The notes: generated by a model from the letters alone, not told the origin. A DNA stretch of 64,000 bases from Faecalicatena contorta (GCF_003149105.1 NZ_QGDS01000001.1:263334-327333), one strand, 5' to 3'; numbered from the stretch's first letter, positions 27,250 to 36,372 are shown. Program-made: numbers and translations.

Positions 27250-27494
27250 TAAAAAGCGATAACCGTGCATAGTAGAGCCCCATTTCCTATCAGAGAGAGA
27301 AAATCACTGGCTGCAAGTTTTCTTTAGTTCAGATGGCAATCCAAATTCCCACGGTAGCTGCGTGCTTGAAATAGAAGTAGAGCATGCCGTATGTTGTACG
27401 TTACACAAGACTAAGAGCCTATAATATAATTATAGGAATTAGGGTGGTACCGCGAATGTAGAACTTCGTCCCTTTATTGGGATGGAGTTTTTTT
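27250..27494 (+). promoter_or_regulatory. T-box riboswitch, tRNA-Phe specific
   Basis: The T-box core GGTGGTACCGCG lies at 27443-27454 and the terminator (AACTTCGTCCC/GGGATGGAGTTT, then T-run) at 27462-27494. Stem I closes by ACCGTG (near 27261) with CACGGT (27350-27355) and contains AGAGAG and GGCTGCAAG motifs. The base just inside the 3' strand reads AAATTCCC, giving TTC at 27346-27348 as specifier codon: phenylalanine, in accord with pheST downstream. Uncharged tRNA-Phe would stabilise the antiterminator and switch the operon on. Confidence 0.93.
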
Positions 27495-27624
27495 ATATAA
27501 TAAGAAACTTCGTTTCTTATTATATAAAAACCTCTGGGGGATGCACACTGCGCACATAAGGAAAATGGCCGCTAAAGCGACCGCGCTTCGGCGCGAGAGT
27601 CTGGCGTGCCAGACTCTTTATTCT
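27493..27624 (+). repeat. Terminator-associated compound hairpin element, copy B
   Basis: Starts in the U-tract of the Phe T-box terminator with a perfect hairpin (TATATAATAAGAAAC, TTC, GTTTCTTATTATATA), then AAAACCTCTGGGGGATGCAC, GCGACCGCGCTTCGGCGCGA and GAGTCTGGCGTGCCAGACTC-TTTATTC. Closely matches copy A and more distantly copy C. It lies within the leader, between the T-box and pheS, so it must be transcribed whenever pheS is expressed. Confidence 0.9.
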
Positions 27625-27663
27625 ATAATTAGGAAATGTTCGCTTTACGAAAGGAGTAAGAGA

Positions 27664-28683
27664 ATGAAAGAAAAATTGGAGCAAATTAAGGCAGAAGCGA
27701 TTGCACAAATCCAGGCATCTGATATACCTGAGAAATTAAATGATGTGCGTGTAAAGTTCCTGGGCAAAAAAGGAGAATTAACCGCAGTCCTCAAGGGAAT
27801 GAAGGATGTGGCACCAGAAGACAGGCCTAAGGTGGGACAGCTGGTAAATGAGACAAGGACAGCCATTGAAGCTGTTTTGGAAGAGTCCAGAACGAAAATG
27901 GAAAAGTTTCTTAGAGAAGAGAAGTTAAAGGCAGAGGTAATTGATGTGACGCTGCCTTCTAAAAAAAGTATGGTGGGACACAGACATCCAAACACGATAG
28001 CACTGGAAGAGGTAGAGCGCATTTTCGTCGGTATGGGATATGAGGTTGTAGAAGGTCCGGAAGTGGAATATGATTTGTATAATTTTGAGAAACTGAATAT
28101 TCCTGCCGATCACCCGGCAAAAGATGAGCAGGATACATTTTATGTGAGTAAGGACATTGTTTTGCGCACCCAGACATCACCGGTGCAGGCACGTGTAATG
28201 GAACAAGGAAAACTTCCGATTCGTATGATTGCTCCGGGAAGAGTATTCCGCTCTGATGAGGTGGATGCGACACATTCTCCGTCTTTCCATCAGATTGAGG
28301 GACTTGTCATAGATAAAAATATTTCATTTGCTGATTTAAAAGGAACGCTGGAAGTGTTTGCAAAGGAACTGTTCGGTCCAGATACAAAGACCAAATTCAG
28401 ACCGCATCATTTCCCATTCACAGAACCAAGCGCGGAAGTAGACGTAAGCTGTTTCAAATGCGGTGCAAAGGGATGCCGTTTCTGTAAGGGCTCAGGCTGG
28501 ATTGAAATCCTTGGCTGCGGCATGGTACATCCACATGTTCTGGAAATGTGCGGCATTGACCCGGAGGAGTATTCCGGCTTTGCATTTGGAGTAGGACTTG
28601 AGCGAATTGCATTATTGAAATATGAGATTGACGATATGAGACTTCTGTATGAAAACGACATCCGTTTTCTGAAACAGTTTTAA
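27664..28683 (+). CDS. pheS: Phenylalanyl-tRNA synthetase alpha subunit
   Basis: 339 residues from the ATG at 27664, which has GAAAGGAG upstream. A longer frame reaches back to 27541, but that part is repeat copy B, so it is not used. N-terminal coiled-coil (1-85), then the class II core: motif 2 APGRVFRSDEVDATHSPSFHQ (split near 190-211) and motif 3 GFAFGVGLERIALL (about 306-319). Charges tRNA-Phe as an alpha2beta2 enzyme with PheT. Confidence 0.97.
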   Translation: MKEKLEQIKAEAIAQIQASDIPEKLNDVRVKFLGKKGELTAVLKGMKDVAPEDRPKVGQLVNETRTAIEAVLEESRTKMEKFLREEKLKAEVIDVTLPSKKSMVGHRHPNTIALEEVERIFVGMGYEVVEGPEVEYDLYNFEKLNIPADHPAKDEQDTFYVSKDIVLRTQTSPVQARVMEQGKLPIRMIAPGRVFRSDEVDATHSPSFHQIEGLVIDKNISFADLKGTLEVFAKELFGPDTKTKFRPHHFPFTEPSAEVDVSCFKCGAKGCRFCKGSGWIEILGCGMVHPHVLEMCGIDPEEYSGFAFGVGLERIALLKYEIDDMRLLYENDIRFLKQF

Positions 28684-28719
28684 GTCTAAAACGGAATATA
28701 GAAAAAGGAGGAAAATAGA

Positions 28720-31137
28720 GTGAATACTTCATTATCATGGATTAAAGCGTATGTCCCGGATTTGAATGTGACAGCGCAGGAGTATACAGATGCAATGACA
28801 TTGTCCGGTACCAAGGTAGAAGGATATGAGGTACTGGATGCAGATCTGGAGAAGATTGTCATTGGACAGATTGATAAAATTGAAAGGCATCCCGACGCAG
28901 ATAAACTGATTATCTGTCAGGTAAATGTTGGTACGGAATCTGTTCAGATTGTAACCGGAGCGAATAATGTGCATGAGGGTGATAAAGTTCCCGTTGTATT
29001 GGATGGGGGACGTGTGGCAGGCGGACATGACGGTTCTAAAACACCAGGAGGAATTAAAATTAAGAAGGGAAAGCTGCGTGGTGTGGAGAGCTTTGGTATG
29101 ATGTGCTCTATCGAAGAACTGGGTTCCACAAAGGAAATGTACCCGGAATCTCCTGATGAGGGAATTTATATTTTCCCTGAGGATGCACAAATCGGTGCAA
29201 GTGCAGTGGAAGTCCTGGGATTGAATGACGTAGTGTTTGAATATGAAGTGACTTCCAACCGTGTGGATTGTTGTAGTGTAATAGGAATTGCAAGAGAAGC
29301 GGCGGCGACCTTCCGTAAAGAATTTATTCCCCCTGCTGTAACAGAAACAGGCAATGAAGAGGATGTAAACGATTATGTAAAAGTGTCCGTTGAAAATACA
29401 GATCTTTGTCCCCGTTTCTGTGCAAGAGTAGTGAAAAATATTAAAATCGGGCCTTCTCCCAAATGGATGCAGAGAAGACTGGCATCTGTAGGAATCCGTC
29501 CGATTAATAATGTGGTAGATATTACAAATTATGTGATGGAAGAGTACGGGCAGCCTATGCATGCGTACGACCTGGATATGATAGCAGGCCGTCAGATTAT
29601 AGTGAGGACCGCCCAGGATGGAGAGAAGTTCACTACTCTGGATGGCCAGGAGAGAATGATAGATAAAGAAGTACTCATGATTTGTGACGGAGAAAAAGCC
29701 ATTGGTCTTGCCGGGATTATGGGCGGTGAGAACTCTATGATTACAGATGATGTGAAGACAATGTTATTTGAAGCTGCATGCTTTGACGGTGTAAACGTCC
29801 GTAAGTCCAGCAAAAGAGTGGGTCTGCGTACAGATGCGTCTGGTAAATTTGAAAAGGGACTTGATCCGAATAATGCAAAAGCTGCCATTGACAGAGCCTG
29901 CCAGCTTATAGAAGAGATGGGGGCCGGGGAAGTCATAGGGGGCACCGTTGATGTGTATGGTAAGGTGAAAGAACCCGTCAGAGTGCCGTTTGATGCGACA
30001 AAAATAAATGAGATGCTGGGAACAAACATATCAGAAGAAGAAATGCTGGGATATTTTGAAAAAATTGGATTGGAGTATGACCCTCAGACAAAAGAAGTGA
30101 TTGCACCAACATTTCGTCATGATTTATTCCGTCTTGCTGATTTGGCAGAGGAAGTGGCAAGGTTCTACGGGTATGATAATATACCGACTACACTTCCCAG
30201 AGGAGAAGCTACCACTGGAAAAATTTCCTTCAAGCTTCGGATTGAGAAAACGGCTGAGGATATTGCAGAATTCTGTGGATTCAGCCAGAGTATGAACTAT
30301 TCCTTTGAAAGTCCAAAGGTATTTGAGAAACTTTTGATTCCTTCAGATTCTCCGCTGCGGAACGCTGTGGAAATCATAAACCCACTGGGAGAAGACTACA
30401 GTATCATGAGAACCACTTCTCTGAATGGTATGCTGACTTCTCTCGCTACAAATTACAATCGCCGGAACAAAGACGTGCGTCTTTATGAACTGGGAAATAT
30501 TTATCTGCCTAAGGCGATTCCGCTGACGGAACTTCCCGAGGAGCGTATGCAGTTTACACTGGGAATGTACGGAAACGGAGATTTCTTTAGCATGAAAGGC
30601 GTTGTGGAAGAGTTTTTTGAGAAAATCGGAATGAAAGATAAGGAATCCTACAGCCCTGATGCAGGAATACCGTATCTGCATCCAGGACGTCAGGCAAATA
30701 TCATGTATAAAGGAAAGAACGTGGGATATTTAGGCGAGGTACACCCGGAGGTGGCTGACAATTATGGAATTGGCGAAAGAGCCTACATTGCAGTGATTGA
30801 TATGCCGGACATTTTGGAATACGCGACTTTTGACAGAAAGTACATGGGAATCGCAAAATATCCTGCCGTTCACCGTGATATCAGTATGGTCGTTCCGAAA
30901 AATATACTTGCGGGACAGATAGAGGAAGTCATTGAGAAAAAGGGCGGTTCCTATCTGGAAAGCTATGTCTTATTTGATTTATATGAAGGCGCTCAAATTA
31001 AAGAGGGCTACAAATCAATTGCGTATTCTATCGTATTCAGGGCAAAGGATAAAACCTTAGAAGAGGCTGATATAACATCAGCTATGAAAAAAATACTGAA
31101 AGCTCTGGAAGAGATGGGAATAGAATTGAGACAGTGA
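28720..31137 (+). CDS. pheT: Phenylalanyl-tRNA synthetase beta subunit
   Basis: 805 residues from a GTG start with AAGGAGG 9 bp upstream. Domains in order: EMAP-type tRNA-binding fold (about 40-150, with ERHPDADKLIICQVNVG), B3/B4 editing domain (about 210-385), B5 (about 405-475), catalytic-like core (about 480-680) and C-terminal anticodon-binding FDX-ACB (about 710-805, KYPAVHRDISMVV). Cotranscribed with pheS, 36 bp apart, under the Phe T-box. Confidence 0.97.
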   Translation: MNTSLSWIKAYVPDLNVTAQEYTDAMTLSGTKVEGYEVLDADLEKIVIGQIDKIERHPDADKLIICQVNVGTESVQIVTGANNVHEGDKVPVVLDGGRVAGGHDGSKTPGGIKIKKGKLRGVESFGMMCSIEELGSTKEMYPESPDEGIYIFPEDAQIGASAVEVLGLNDVVFEYEVTSNRVDCCSVIGIAREAAATFRKEFIPPAVTETGNEEDVNDYVKVSVENTDLCPRFCARVVKNIKIGPSPKWMQRRLASVGIRPINNVVDITNYVMEEYGQPMHAYDLDMIAGRQIIVRTAQDGEKFTTLDGQERMIDKEVLMICDGEKAIGLAGIMGGENSMITDDVKTMLFEAACFDGVNVRKSSKRVGLRTDASGKFEKGLDPNNAKAAIDRACQLIEEMGAGEVIGGTVDVYGKVKEPVRVPFDATKINEMLGTNISEEEMLGYFEKIGLEYDPQTKEVIAPTFRHDLFRLADLAEEVARFYGYDNIPTTLPRGEATTGKISFKLRIEKTAEDIAEFCGFSQSMNYSFESPKVFEKLLIPSDSPLRNAVEIINPLGEDYSIMRTTSLNGMLTSLATNYNRRNKDVRLYELGNIYLPKAIPLTELPEERMQFTLGMYGNGDFFSMKGVVEEFFEKIGMKDKESYSPDAGIPYLHPGRQANIMYKGKNVGYLGEVHPEVADNYGIGERAYIAVIDMPDILEYATFDRKYMGIAKYPAVHRDISMVVPKNILAGQIEEVIEKKGGSYLESYVLFDLYEGAQIKEGYKSIAYSIVFRAKDKTLEEADITSAMKKILKALEEMGIELRQ

Positions 31138-31147
31138 CCGATAGTGA

Positions 31148-31217
31148 TTAGCGAGGTGTTTTCGAGCTTAGCACGTAGGTCGTTCTTTGAGCTTAGCGAG
31201 GTATTATCGAGCTTAGC
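31148..31217 (+). repeat. Two 25-bp direct repeats, 45 bp apart
   Basis: TTAGCGAGGTGTTTTCGAGC plus TTAGC at 31148-31172 and the same with two changes at 31193-31217; a partial extra GAGCTTAGC lies between. They fill the pheT-queA gap and contain no reading frame or clear hairpin. Confidence 0.75.
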
Positions 31218-31260
31218 GTAAAGAACTTCCTTAAGTATTTTTGGAAAGGCGGATTTTGTA

Positions 31261-32286
31261 TTGAAAACAAGTGACTTTTATTATGACCTGCCCCAGGAGC
31301 TGATTGCCCAGGACCCACTGGAGGACAGGGCAGGTTCCCGCCTTCTTGTACTGGATAAGAAAACGGGGAAAATAGAACATCATGCGTTCCGGGATATTGC
31401 AGAATATCTTGAGTCGGGGGACTGTCTTGTCATTAATGACACAAAAGTTATTCCTGCCAGACTGATTGGTTCCAAAGAGGGGACAGGGGCGAAGATAGAG
31501 GTGCTGCTTCTGAAACGGAAAGAGAATGATGTATGGGAAACCCTTGTTAAACCTGGGAAAAAGGCAAAGCCAGGTACGAGAATCAGCTTTGGGGACGGAT
31601 TGCTGGTTGGAGAAGTGATGGACGTGGTAGAAGAAGGGAACCGCCTGATTCATTTTGAATATGAAGGGATTTTTGAAGAAATTCTGGACCAGCTTGGGCA
31701 GATGCCTCTTCCGCCATATATTACACATCAATTGAAGGATAAGAACAGATACAATACAGTGTATGCTTCTCACGCAGGCTCAGCCGCAGCCCCCACCGCG
31801 GGACTTCATTTTACTCCTGAATTGATGGAGAAAATCCGGGAGAAGGGGATAGAGATCGCCAGAGTAACCCTGCATGTGGGACTTGGTACGTTTCGCCCTG
31901 TAAAAGTAGAGGATGTGACAGCTCATCATATGCATTCAGAATTTTATATCATTGATGAGGAGGCTGCAGAGAAAATTAACTCTGCGAAAAAGAATCATAA
32001 ACGTGTAATCTGCGTGGGAACCACAAGCTGCAGGACTATTGAGTCAGCAGCCGATGAGAATGGGCATCTCAAAGCGTGCAGCGGCTGGACGGAGATTTTT
32101 ATCTATCCGGGGTATGAATTTAAAATACTGGACTGCCTGATTACAAACTTCCACCTGCCGGAATCGACATTGATTATGTTAGTCTCGGCGCTGGCGGGCA
32201 AAGAACATGTATTAAATGCTTATGAAGAAGCAGTAAAAGAGAAGTATAGATTTTTTAGTTTTGGGGATGCGATGCTGATACTTTAG
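31261..32286 (+). CDS. queA: S-adenosylmethionine:tRNA ribosyltransferase-isomerase QueA
   Basis: 341 residues from a TTG start with GGAAAGGCGG upstream. Family landmarks: [15 protein letters not shown] at the start, [14 protein letters not shown] (about 57), [13 protein letters not shown] (about 174) and [13 protein letters not shown] [10 protein letters not shown] (about 220). Transfers the ribosyl part of SAM to preQ1 in tRNA to give epoxyqueuosine, the substrate of QueH (15765-16397). Followed by a terminator at 32339-32364. Confidence 0.96.
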   Translation: MKTSDFYYDLPQELIAQDPLEDRAGSRLLVLDKKTGKIEHHAFRDIAEYLESGDCLVINDTKVIPARLIGSKEGTGAKIEVLLLKRKENDVWETLVKPGKKAKPGTRISFGDGLLVGEVMDVVEEGNRLIHFEYEGIFEEILDQLGQMPLPPYITHQLKDKNRYNTVYASHAGSAAAPTAGLHFTPELMEKIREKGIEIARVTLHVGLGTFRPVKVEDVTAHHMHSEFYIIDEEAAEKINSAKKNHKRVICVGTTSCRTIESAADENGHLKACSGWTEIFIYPGYEFKILDCLITNFHLPESTLIMLVSALAGKEHVLNAYEEAVKEKYRFFSFGDAMLIL

Positions 32287-32338
32287 TACTGGTTTACTAT
32301 AAATAAGAATGGCAAAAACAAGAAGCAAAAGCGGAAAT

Positions 32339-32364
32339 AAGTCTTGCACAATGCAAGGCTTTTT
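32339..32364 (+). terminator. Terminator after queA
   Basis: AAGTCTTGCA and TGCAAGGCTT form ten pairs around CAA, followed by TTTT. Confidence 0.85.
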
Positions 32365-32469
32365 TCGTCATGGATGAGGGGAGGCTGATTCCGTTCCAGA
32401 AAGTGATTTTAGTTACAGTACCGTTCCCTTCTATCCTAAATGCATAAATAAGAATTTAACGAGGAGATT

Positions 32470-33180
32470 ATGAAACAGACGGTAAGTTATATAAAATTTA
32501 AAATCGGCAATATACCGGCAATCCTGTTCGGTGAACCATCGGATAACCTGTACCTATTTCTGCACGGACAGGGTGGAAATAAAGAAGAAGCTTCGGCGAT
32601 TGCTGAAATCGCATGTCCTGCTGGCTGGCAGGTATTAGGGATTGATCTTCCCGGTCATGGAGAGCGTACTGACAGTGATAACTTTGTTCCTTGGACTGTC
32701 GTACCTGAGCTGCGCTGGGTTTTTGACAATATGAAGTTCAAATATAAGCACATCGCATTGCGTGCTAACAGTATCGGTGCGTGGTTTGGAATGTTAGCTT
32801 TTACAGATAAGCCGCTTGTGCAGGCTCTGTTTGTTTCGCCTATTTTGGATATGGAATTGCTCATTCAAAATATGATGCAATGGGCGGGAGTAACGAAAGA
32901 GCGGCTACAAAGGGACAAGATCATTCCAACTGATTTTGGGCAGACGCTATCATGGAAATATCTAACTTGGGTACAAGAACATCCGATTACCAATTGGAGG
33001 CATCCAACCAAAATCTTGTATGCAGGGCAAGATAACCTAACTGAACGTCATGTGGTAGATACTTTTATTTCACATTTCGGCGGCGAGCTGACTGTTATGG
33101 AGAACGGAGAACACTGGTTCCATACCCCCGAGCAACTAGAAACGGTAGAGAAATGGATGAGGAACTCGCTGTTGACGTAG
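32470..33180 (+). CDS. Alpha/beta hydrolase
   Basis: 236 residues with an alpha/beta-hydrolase layout: oxyanion-hole LFLHGQGGNKEE (about 29), LPGHGER (about 61), nucleophile in RANSIGAW (Ser about 101; the elbow is N-S-I-G rather than strict GxSxG), acid in AGQDNLTE (about 190) and His in NGEHWFHTP (about 215). Substrate unknown. GAGGAG lies directly before the ATG. No operon partner is evident; it opens an accessory stretch between queA and the PadR cassette. Confidence 0.8.
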   Translation: MKQTVSYIKFKIGNIPAILFGEPSDNLYLFLHGQGGNKEEASAIAEIACPAGWQVLGIDLPGHGERTDSDNFVPWTVVPELRWVFDNMKFKYKHIALRANSIGAWFGMLAFTDKPLVQALFVSPILDMELLIQNMMQWAGVTKERLQRDKIIPTDFGQTLSWKYLTWVQEHPITNWRHPTKILYAGQDNLTERHVVDTFISHFGGELTVMENGEHWFHTPEQLETVEKWMRNSLLT

Positions 33181-33342
33181 GCTTATAAAATAATTTCCAA
33201 TTTATTAACCAATCACTGAGTTTACATTTAAGAATAACCATGTAGGATATATTCTGACCTTAAGAATAATAATGATGGAATATCATAAATATTCATGTTT
33301 ATAAGCACTAAGATTACTAACAAAATTAAGAAAGAGGAACCC
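33181..33342. other. AT-rich spacer with no recognised feature
   Basis: Lies between the hydrolase gene and the broken phosphoesterase. No gene, hairpin or clear promoter seen. Confidence 0.5.
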
Positions 33343-33608
33343 ATGAAACAGATTGCAATACTGTTACAATTGAAGGTGTGAGATTCTTCATCATTCATAA
33401 CAAGAAAGATATCCCCAAAAACTTAGCAAATATAGATGTGGTGGTCTATGGTCATTCCCACAAATACTCTGCAGAAATTATTAATGGAATACTATTTCTC
33501 AATCCTGGCGGCTGCGGTAAACGGCGTTTTGATTTAGAACTTACAATGTGCCGTATGACTGTGGATGCAGGGCACTACCAGTACGAAAAAGTGATAATCC
33601 CCCTATGA
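33343..33608 (+). pseudogene. Truncated YfcE/MJ0936-type metallophosphoesterase
   Basis: The last 76 codons (33378-33608) keep the C-terminal half of the family: IHNKK, DVVVYGHSHKYSAE and LNPGGCGKRR, including the GHSH metal-binding motif. The N-terminal half with the DTHG and GD motifs is missing. An ATG with a ribosome site at 33343 starts MKQIAILLQLKV and stops after 12 codons, out of frame with the rest. The likely event is an internal deletion with frameshift. It should be inactive. Confidence 0.75.
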
Positions 33609-33735
33609 CATTCCAAAAGGATGATACAATTGTTTTATTTAGAGTTATTGAGAAAGATTTTTAATTTTAACTGGGATTTAACCGTTTTGTGCAAAAAGAC
33701 ATATATTATTTTAAGAAACATATTTGTGGTGACTT

Positions 33736-34086
33736 ATGAATACAGAACGTTATTCGGTTTTATTTTTAGGTTTTACTACACAGCAATATACAGCAGAAAC
33801 TATTGCTGATATTTGGGAAATAAGTGCTGATAAGGTATACCGTGAAATTGGCATAGATATAACCGGGGAAATATCTATGATGTATTTTATTGGTCAAATT
33901 ACCCAAAACGGAGAGAAGGTAACATTTCAAATTGAAAGTATCAGAAATCCAAATCTTGTAAAGGATCAATCTGAATATCAGAGCGCATATAACACAGTTG
34001 TGCAAAATGTCCGGCGTATACTAGGAAATCCTCTAATGCGTATGACGGTAGAGGATATTGATAGTTTCTATTTTGGAAGGATCTGA
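33736..34086 (+). CDS. Hypothetical protein, 116 residues
   Basis: A soluble, acidic-to-neutral protein with no membrane segment or signal peptide and no family I recognise. The frame starts at ATG 33736 with a TGGTG ribosome site and ends just before a strong terminator (34163-34206), which supports it as a real gene. Function unknown. Confidence 0.55.
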   Translation: MNTERYSVLFLGFTTQQYTAETIADIWEISADKVYREIGIDITGEISMMYFIGQITQNGEKVTFQIESIRNPNLVKDQSEYQSAYNTVVQNVRRILGNPLMRMTVEDIDSFYFGRI

Positions 34087-34162
34087 CATGAGTCGAGTGG
34101 TGGAGAGTGCCACTCAATTAAAAATGTACAAGTTTTTATATTTACGTCTGCTGTCAGAAACA

Positions 34163-34206
34163 GCATAGAAGGCTCTCCATATTCGGAGAGCCTTCTATGC
34201 GTTTTT
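34163..34206 (+). terminator. Strong terminator
   Basis: GCATAGAAGGCTCTCC and GGAGAGCCTTCTATGC: 16 perfect pairs, 6-base loop, followed by GTTTTTAT. It lies between the hypothetical gene (plus) and the end of the DUF4097 gene (minus). Confidence 0.93.
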
Positions 34207-34216
34207 ATACTTGTTT

Positions 34217-35158
34217 CTAGTTTTTACCCAATTTTAAGATAGCAATGTCGCCGCTGACGGAGTCGAAGTGAAATGAAGCGCTTCCGTCCTTATGAATTCC
34301 CATATCTTCTTTCTGAGATACATCAAAGTCACATTCGAGTGATCCGCTGACGGAATCTTTTCGGTAAGTAAATCCACTATTTTCAGGTATTGTTAATATC
34401 ACATCCCCACTGACAGAATCTGTCCGTACTTTCTGAGGGCATATTTGAGATATTACCGTAATGGTTCCTGATACGGTGTCTGAATCGATATGCTGGAAGC
34501 TCCCTTCTACATCAACATCTCCGCTGGTTGTGTCTGCATCCAGTTTGTCATCTACATATAATGACTCTCCAGTCATGTTTCCACTGGTGCTGTCCATGGA
34601 CAGTGTATAGGACTTGCATTCGGATAATGAGAAGTTACCTGATGTTGAATCCAGGTTGAACCGTTCTGCAGTAATTCCCTTTACTTTGGCATCTGCAGAA
34701 ATCGTATCTATGCGTATATATCCCATAGTTTCTGCGGTTTTTTCAGGGATTCTGACAGTCAATTCTTTTCTAAGATTTGTTCCTATTGAAAGCAGCGCTC
34801 TTTTTGCTTTTCGGTATTGTATAATGAGTTTCCCGTCTTTGCTATAATAACGCAGCTGCTCGCTTTCTTTCAGGTCTTTGCGGGATTTCTCAAAAAATTG
34901 GACGGTTTCTCCATCATATACTTCAACTGTAATATTGCCGCTCATCCAGTTTATATCCAGATCCTTAATCTGTTCACCGTCTATTTCCGCTCCGCCAGTC
35001 TGATATTTTCCTGAATCTGTGTAAAAATACCCGCCGCCAAAGCCGATAGAAGTCCAGTTCCATATACCAGTTAATCCCAGAACAAGCACCGTAATCAGTA
35101 TGACGGCTGTAACGGACCAGGCAATAATTTTTATAAATGCGAATTGTCTTTTATCCAT
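34217..35158 (-). CDS. DUF4097 beta-repeat membrane protein (LiaG/YvlB-like)
   Basis: 313 residues. One N-terminal membrane helix (about 11-32), then a repetitive beta-helix-like domain rich in DTTSGD, DSVSGD and DSTSGN turns (about 70-310), the pattern of DUF4097 proteins. Related proteins accompany Lia/Psp envelope-stress modules. Last gene of a PadR-HAAS-DUF4097 operon on the minus strand. Expected to face outside the membrane; the ligand is unknown. Confidence 0.85.
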   Translation of the reverse strand: MDKRQFAFIKIIAWSVTAVILITVLVLGLTGIWNWTSIGFGGGYFYTDSGKYQTGGAEIDGEQIKDLDINWMSGNITVEVYDGETVQFFEKSRKDLKESEQLRYYSKDGKLIIQYRKAKRALLSIGTNLRKELTVRIPEKTAETMGYIRIDTISADAKVKGITAERFNLDSTSGNFSLSECKSYTLSMDSTSGNMTGESLYVDDKLDADTTSGDVDVEGSFQHIDSDTVSGTITVISQICPQKVRTDSVSGDVILTIPENSGFTYRKDSVSGSLECDFDVSQKEDMGIHKDGSASFHFDSVSGDIAILKLGKN

Positions 35159-35167
35159 TTTTCTTCC

Positions 35168-35833
35168 CTACCTTTTCAATTCGAATATGGCTTTTATAAT
35201 ACCTTCAATAGCAGCCCCGATCAAAAAGATAACCCATGTAATATGCCAGCTCATTGTCCAGAAACTAATAAGAATATAAACAACTACAACGACAGACCAC
35301 AGTGCACTGCTGATTGCCTTCCTGGCTCTGCGGCTGGAATCTGTCTGCTCCTGCCATTCTTTGAATTCCTCAACAATAGAATCATCTTTTTTATAATAGC
35401 GCGGCCGGCTTAAATAATTATAAATAATTAACCCTGTTGCGATAGCAATGATAAGAAACATCAATGCCGGAGCCAATCTGTCTGAGTAAGAGGTATCGGA
35501 AAGCAGGATTGGAGGAAGCAGACTCATAATATAAAGCATGACAGATACGGAAATCAATATGGCAGATTTCTTTCTCCCTTGTTCTATCTGCTCGTTATCC
35601 AGCGGAGAAACCCCTAATTCCTCTTTTTTTAACCCGGCCAGCAGGTCCTCCATGTCACCAATACTTGCCACAGCAATGTTGTAGGCGGCTTCTGGTGATT
35701 TTCCTTCTCCCAGGAGATCCTGGTATTTATCTACCAGATTCTGCAAAATCTCCTCCTTTAATTCTACAGACTTCTTGGTCGGTTTTACATCCCGGAACAG
35801 ATGATCCATATATGCCCTTAATTTATCTTCCAT
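35168..35833 (-). CDS. HAAS-domain (permease prefix) membrane protein
   Basis: 221 residues. The N-terminal 70 residues match the HAAS/permease-prefix domain often encoded next to PadR regulators (ELKEEILQNLVDKYQDLLGEG, split here near 23-44). Four hydrophobic segments follow (about 90-110, 120-140, 173-190 and 195-213). Its start overlaps the padR stop by 11 bp. It probably acts with the DUF4097 protein in an envelope-sensing unit (inference from operon structure). Confidence 0.8.
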   Translation of the reverse strand: MEDKLRAYMDHLFRDVKPTKKSVELKEEILQNLVDKYQDLLGEGKSPEAAYNIAVASIGDMEDLLAGLKKEELGVSPLDNEQIEQGRKKSAILISVSVMLYIMSLLPPILLSDTSYSDRLAPALMFLIIAIATGLIIYNYLSRPRYYKKDDSIVEEFKEWQEQTDSSRRARKAISSALWSVVVVVYILISFWTMSWHITWVIFLIGAAIEGIIKAIFELKR

Positions 35834-36179
35834 TTTGCTCCTCCCTTTCTTCTTTACTCTTTATTAAGATGTCAATTAGATATTTTGCTTCTTCCCACTC
35901 TTTTTTTAACTGCCTGTAAGCCAGCCTGCCCTCTGCAGTAATGGAATAGTAGCGTCTTCTTGCACCTGTGTTTTCATCTCCCCAATAGGAGCAGATATAA
36001 CCGGCTCCCTCCAGCCTGCGAAAGGCTGTGTAAAGGGTTGCTTCTTTTAGTTCGTACTGGTTATCGGTGTCCATTTGAATCTCTTTATTAATCTTATATC
36101 CGTAACTGTCTTCCCTGGTTAAATGTGCCAGGATGATTGTATCCGTATGCCCGCGAATCAGGTCTGAAGCAATTGACAT
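35823..36179 (-). CDS. PadR-family transcriptional regulator
   Basis: 118 residues from the ATG at 36179, which has AGGAGGTCT upstream; a longer in-frame start at 36200 would swallow that ribosome site. Winged helix (about 8-85) with YELKEATLYTAFRRLEGAGYI and a C-terminal dimerisation helix (about 90-115). First gene of the operon. A PadR-type operator, ATGT-N8-ACAT, lies 26-41 bp upstream, so autorepression is likely. Confidence 0.92.
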   Translation of the reverse strand: MSIASDLIRGHTDTIILAHLTREDSYGYKINKEIQMDTDNQYELKEATLYTAFRRLEGAGYICSYWGDENTGARRRYYSITAEGRLAYRQLKKEWEEAKYLIDILIKSKEEREEQNGR

Positions 36180-36204
36180 AATTAGACCTCCTTCTTTCAT
36201 TTAT

Positions 36205-36220
36205 ATGTATATATAAACAT
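36205..36220 (-). promoter_or_regulatory. PadR operator
   Basis: ATGTATATATAAACAT fits the PadR consensus ATGT-N8-ACAT exactly. On the minus strand it overlaps the AT-rich -10 region that follows TTGACA (36232-36237 read on the minus strand). Confidence 0.75.
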
Positions 36221-36261
36221 ATTATACATCGCCTGTCAAGGTATATATAATGTCAATATAC

Positions 36262-36328
36262 ACCCTCATGAACATTAGTAATTTGAAAAGTATGCCTTCT
36301 TGAATATCAGCAGTTCAATAAGTGTCAT
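36262..36328. repeat. TTGAAYATTAGTAGTTCAA double-hairpin repeat, copy 1 (degenerate)
   Basis: Two imperfect hairpins in series: a TGAACATTAGTAATTTGA unit and a CTTGAATATCAGCAGTTCAA unit, joined by AAGTATGCCTT. Same order as copies 2 and 3 but with more mismatches. Confidence 0.7.
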
Positions 36329-36372
36329 AAAAGAAAAATACTCTCATATGTTGTTACATAGGGGGTGTTTTT

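Noticed and set aside
27541..27663. 41-residue N-terminal extension of PheS
   Set aside because: It translates repeat copy B; the ATG at 27664 has a good ribosome site and gives the normal PheS N-terminus.
28735..29562. 275-codon ORF antisense to pheT
   Set aside because: Shadow frame of pheT with unnatural composition.
31141..31220. CRISPR-like array in the pheT-queA gap
   Set aside because: Only two and a half units with a 20-base interval, no cas genes; not a CRISPR array.
33621..33809. 62-codon ORF upstream of the 116-residue gene
   Set aside because: No ribosome site and overlaps a better supported start at 33736 in another frame.
36205..36220. Sequence as a plain AT-rich promoter only
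   Set aside because: The exact ATGT-N8-ACAT symmetry next to a padR gene makes an operator the better reading.
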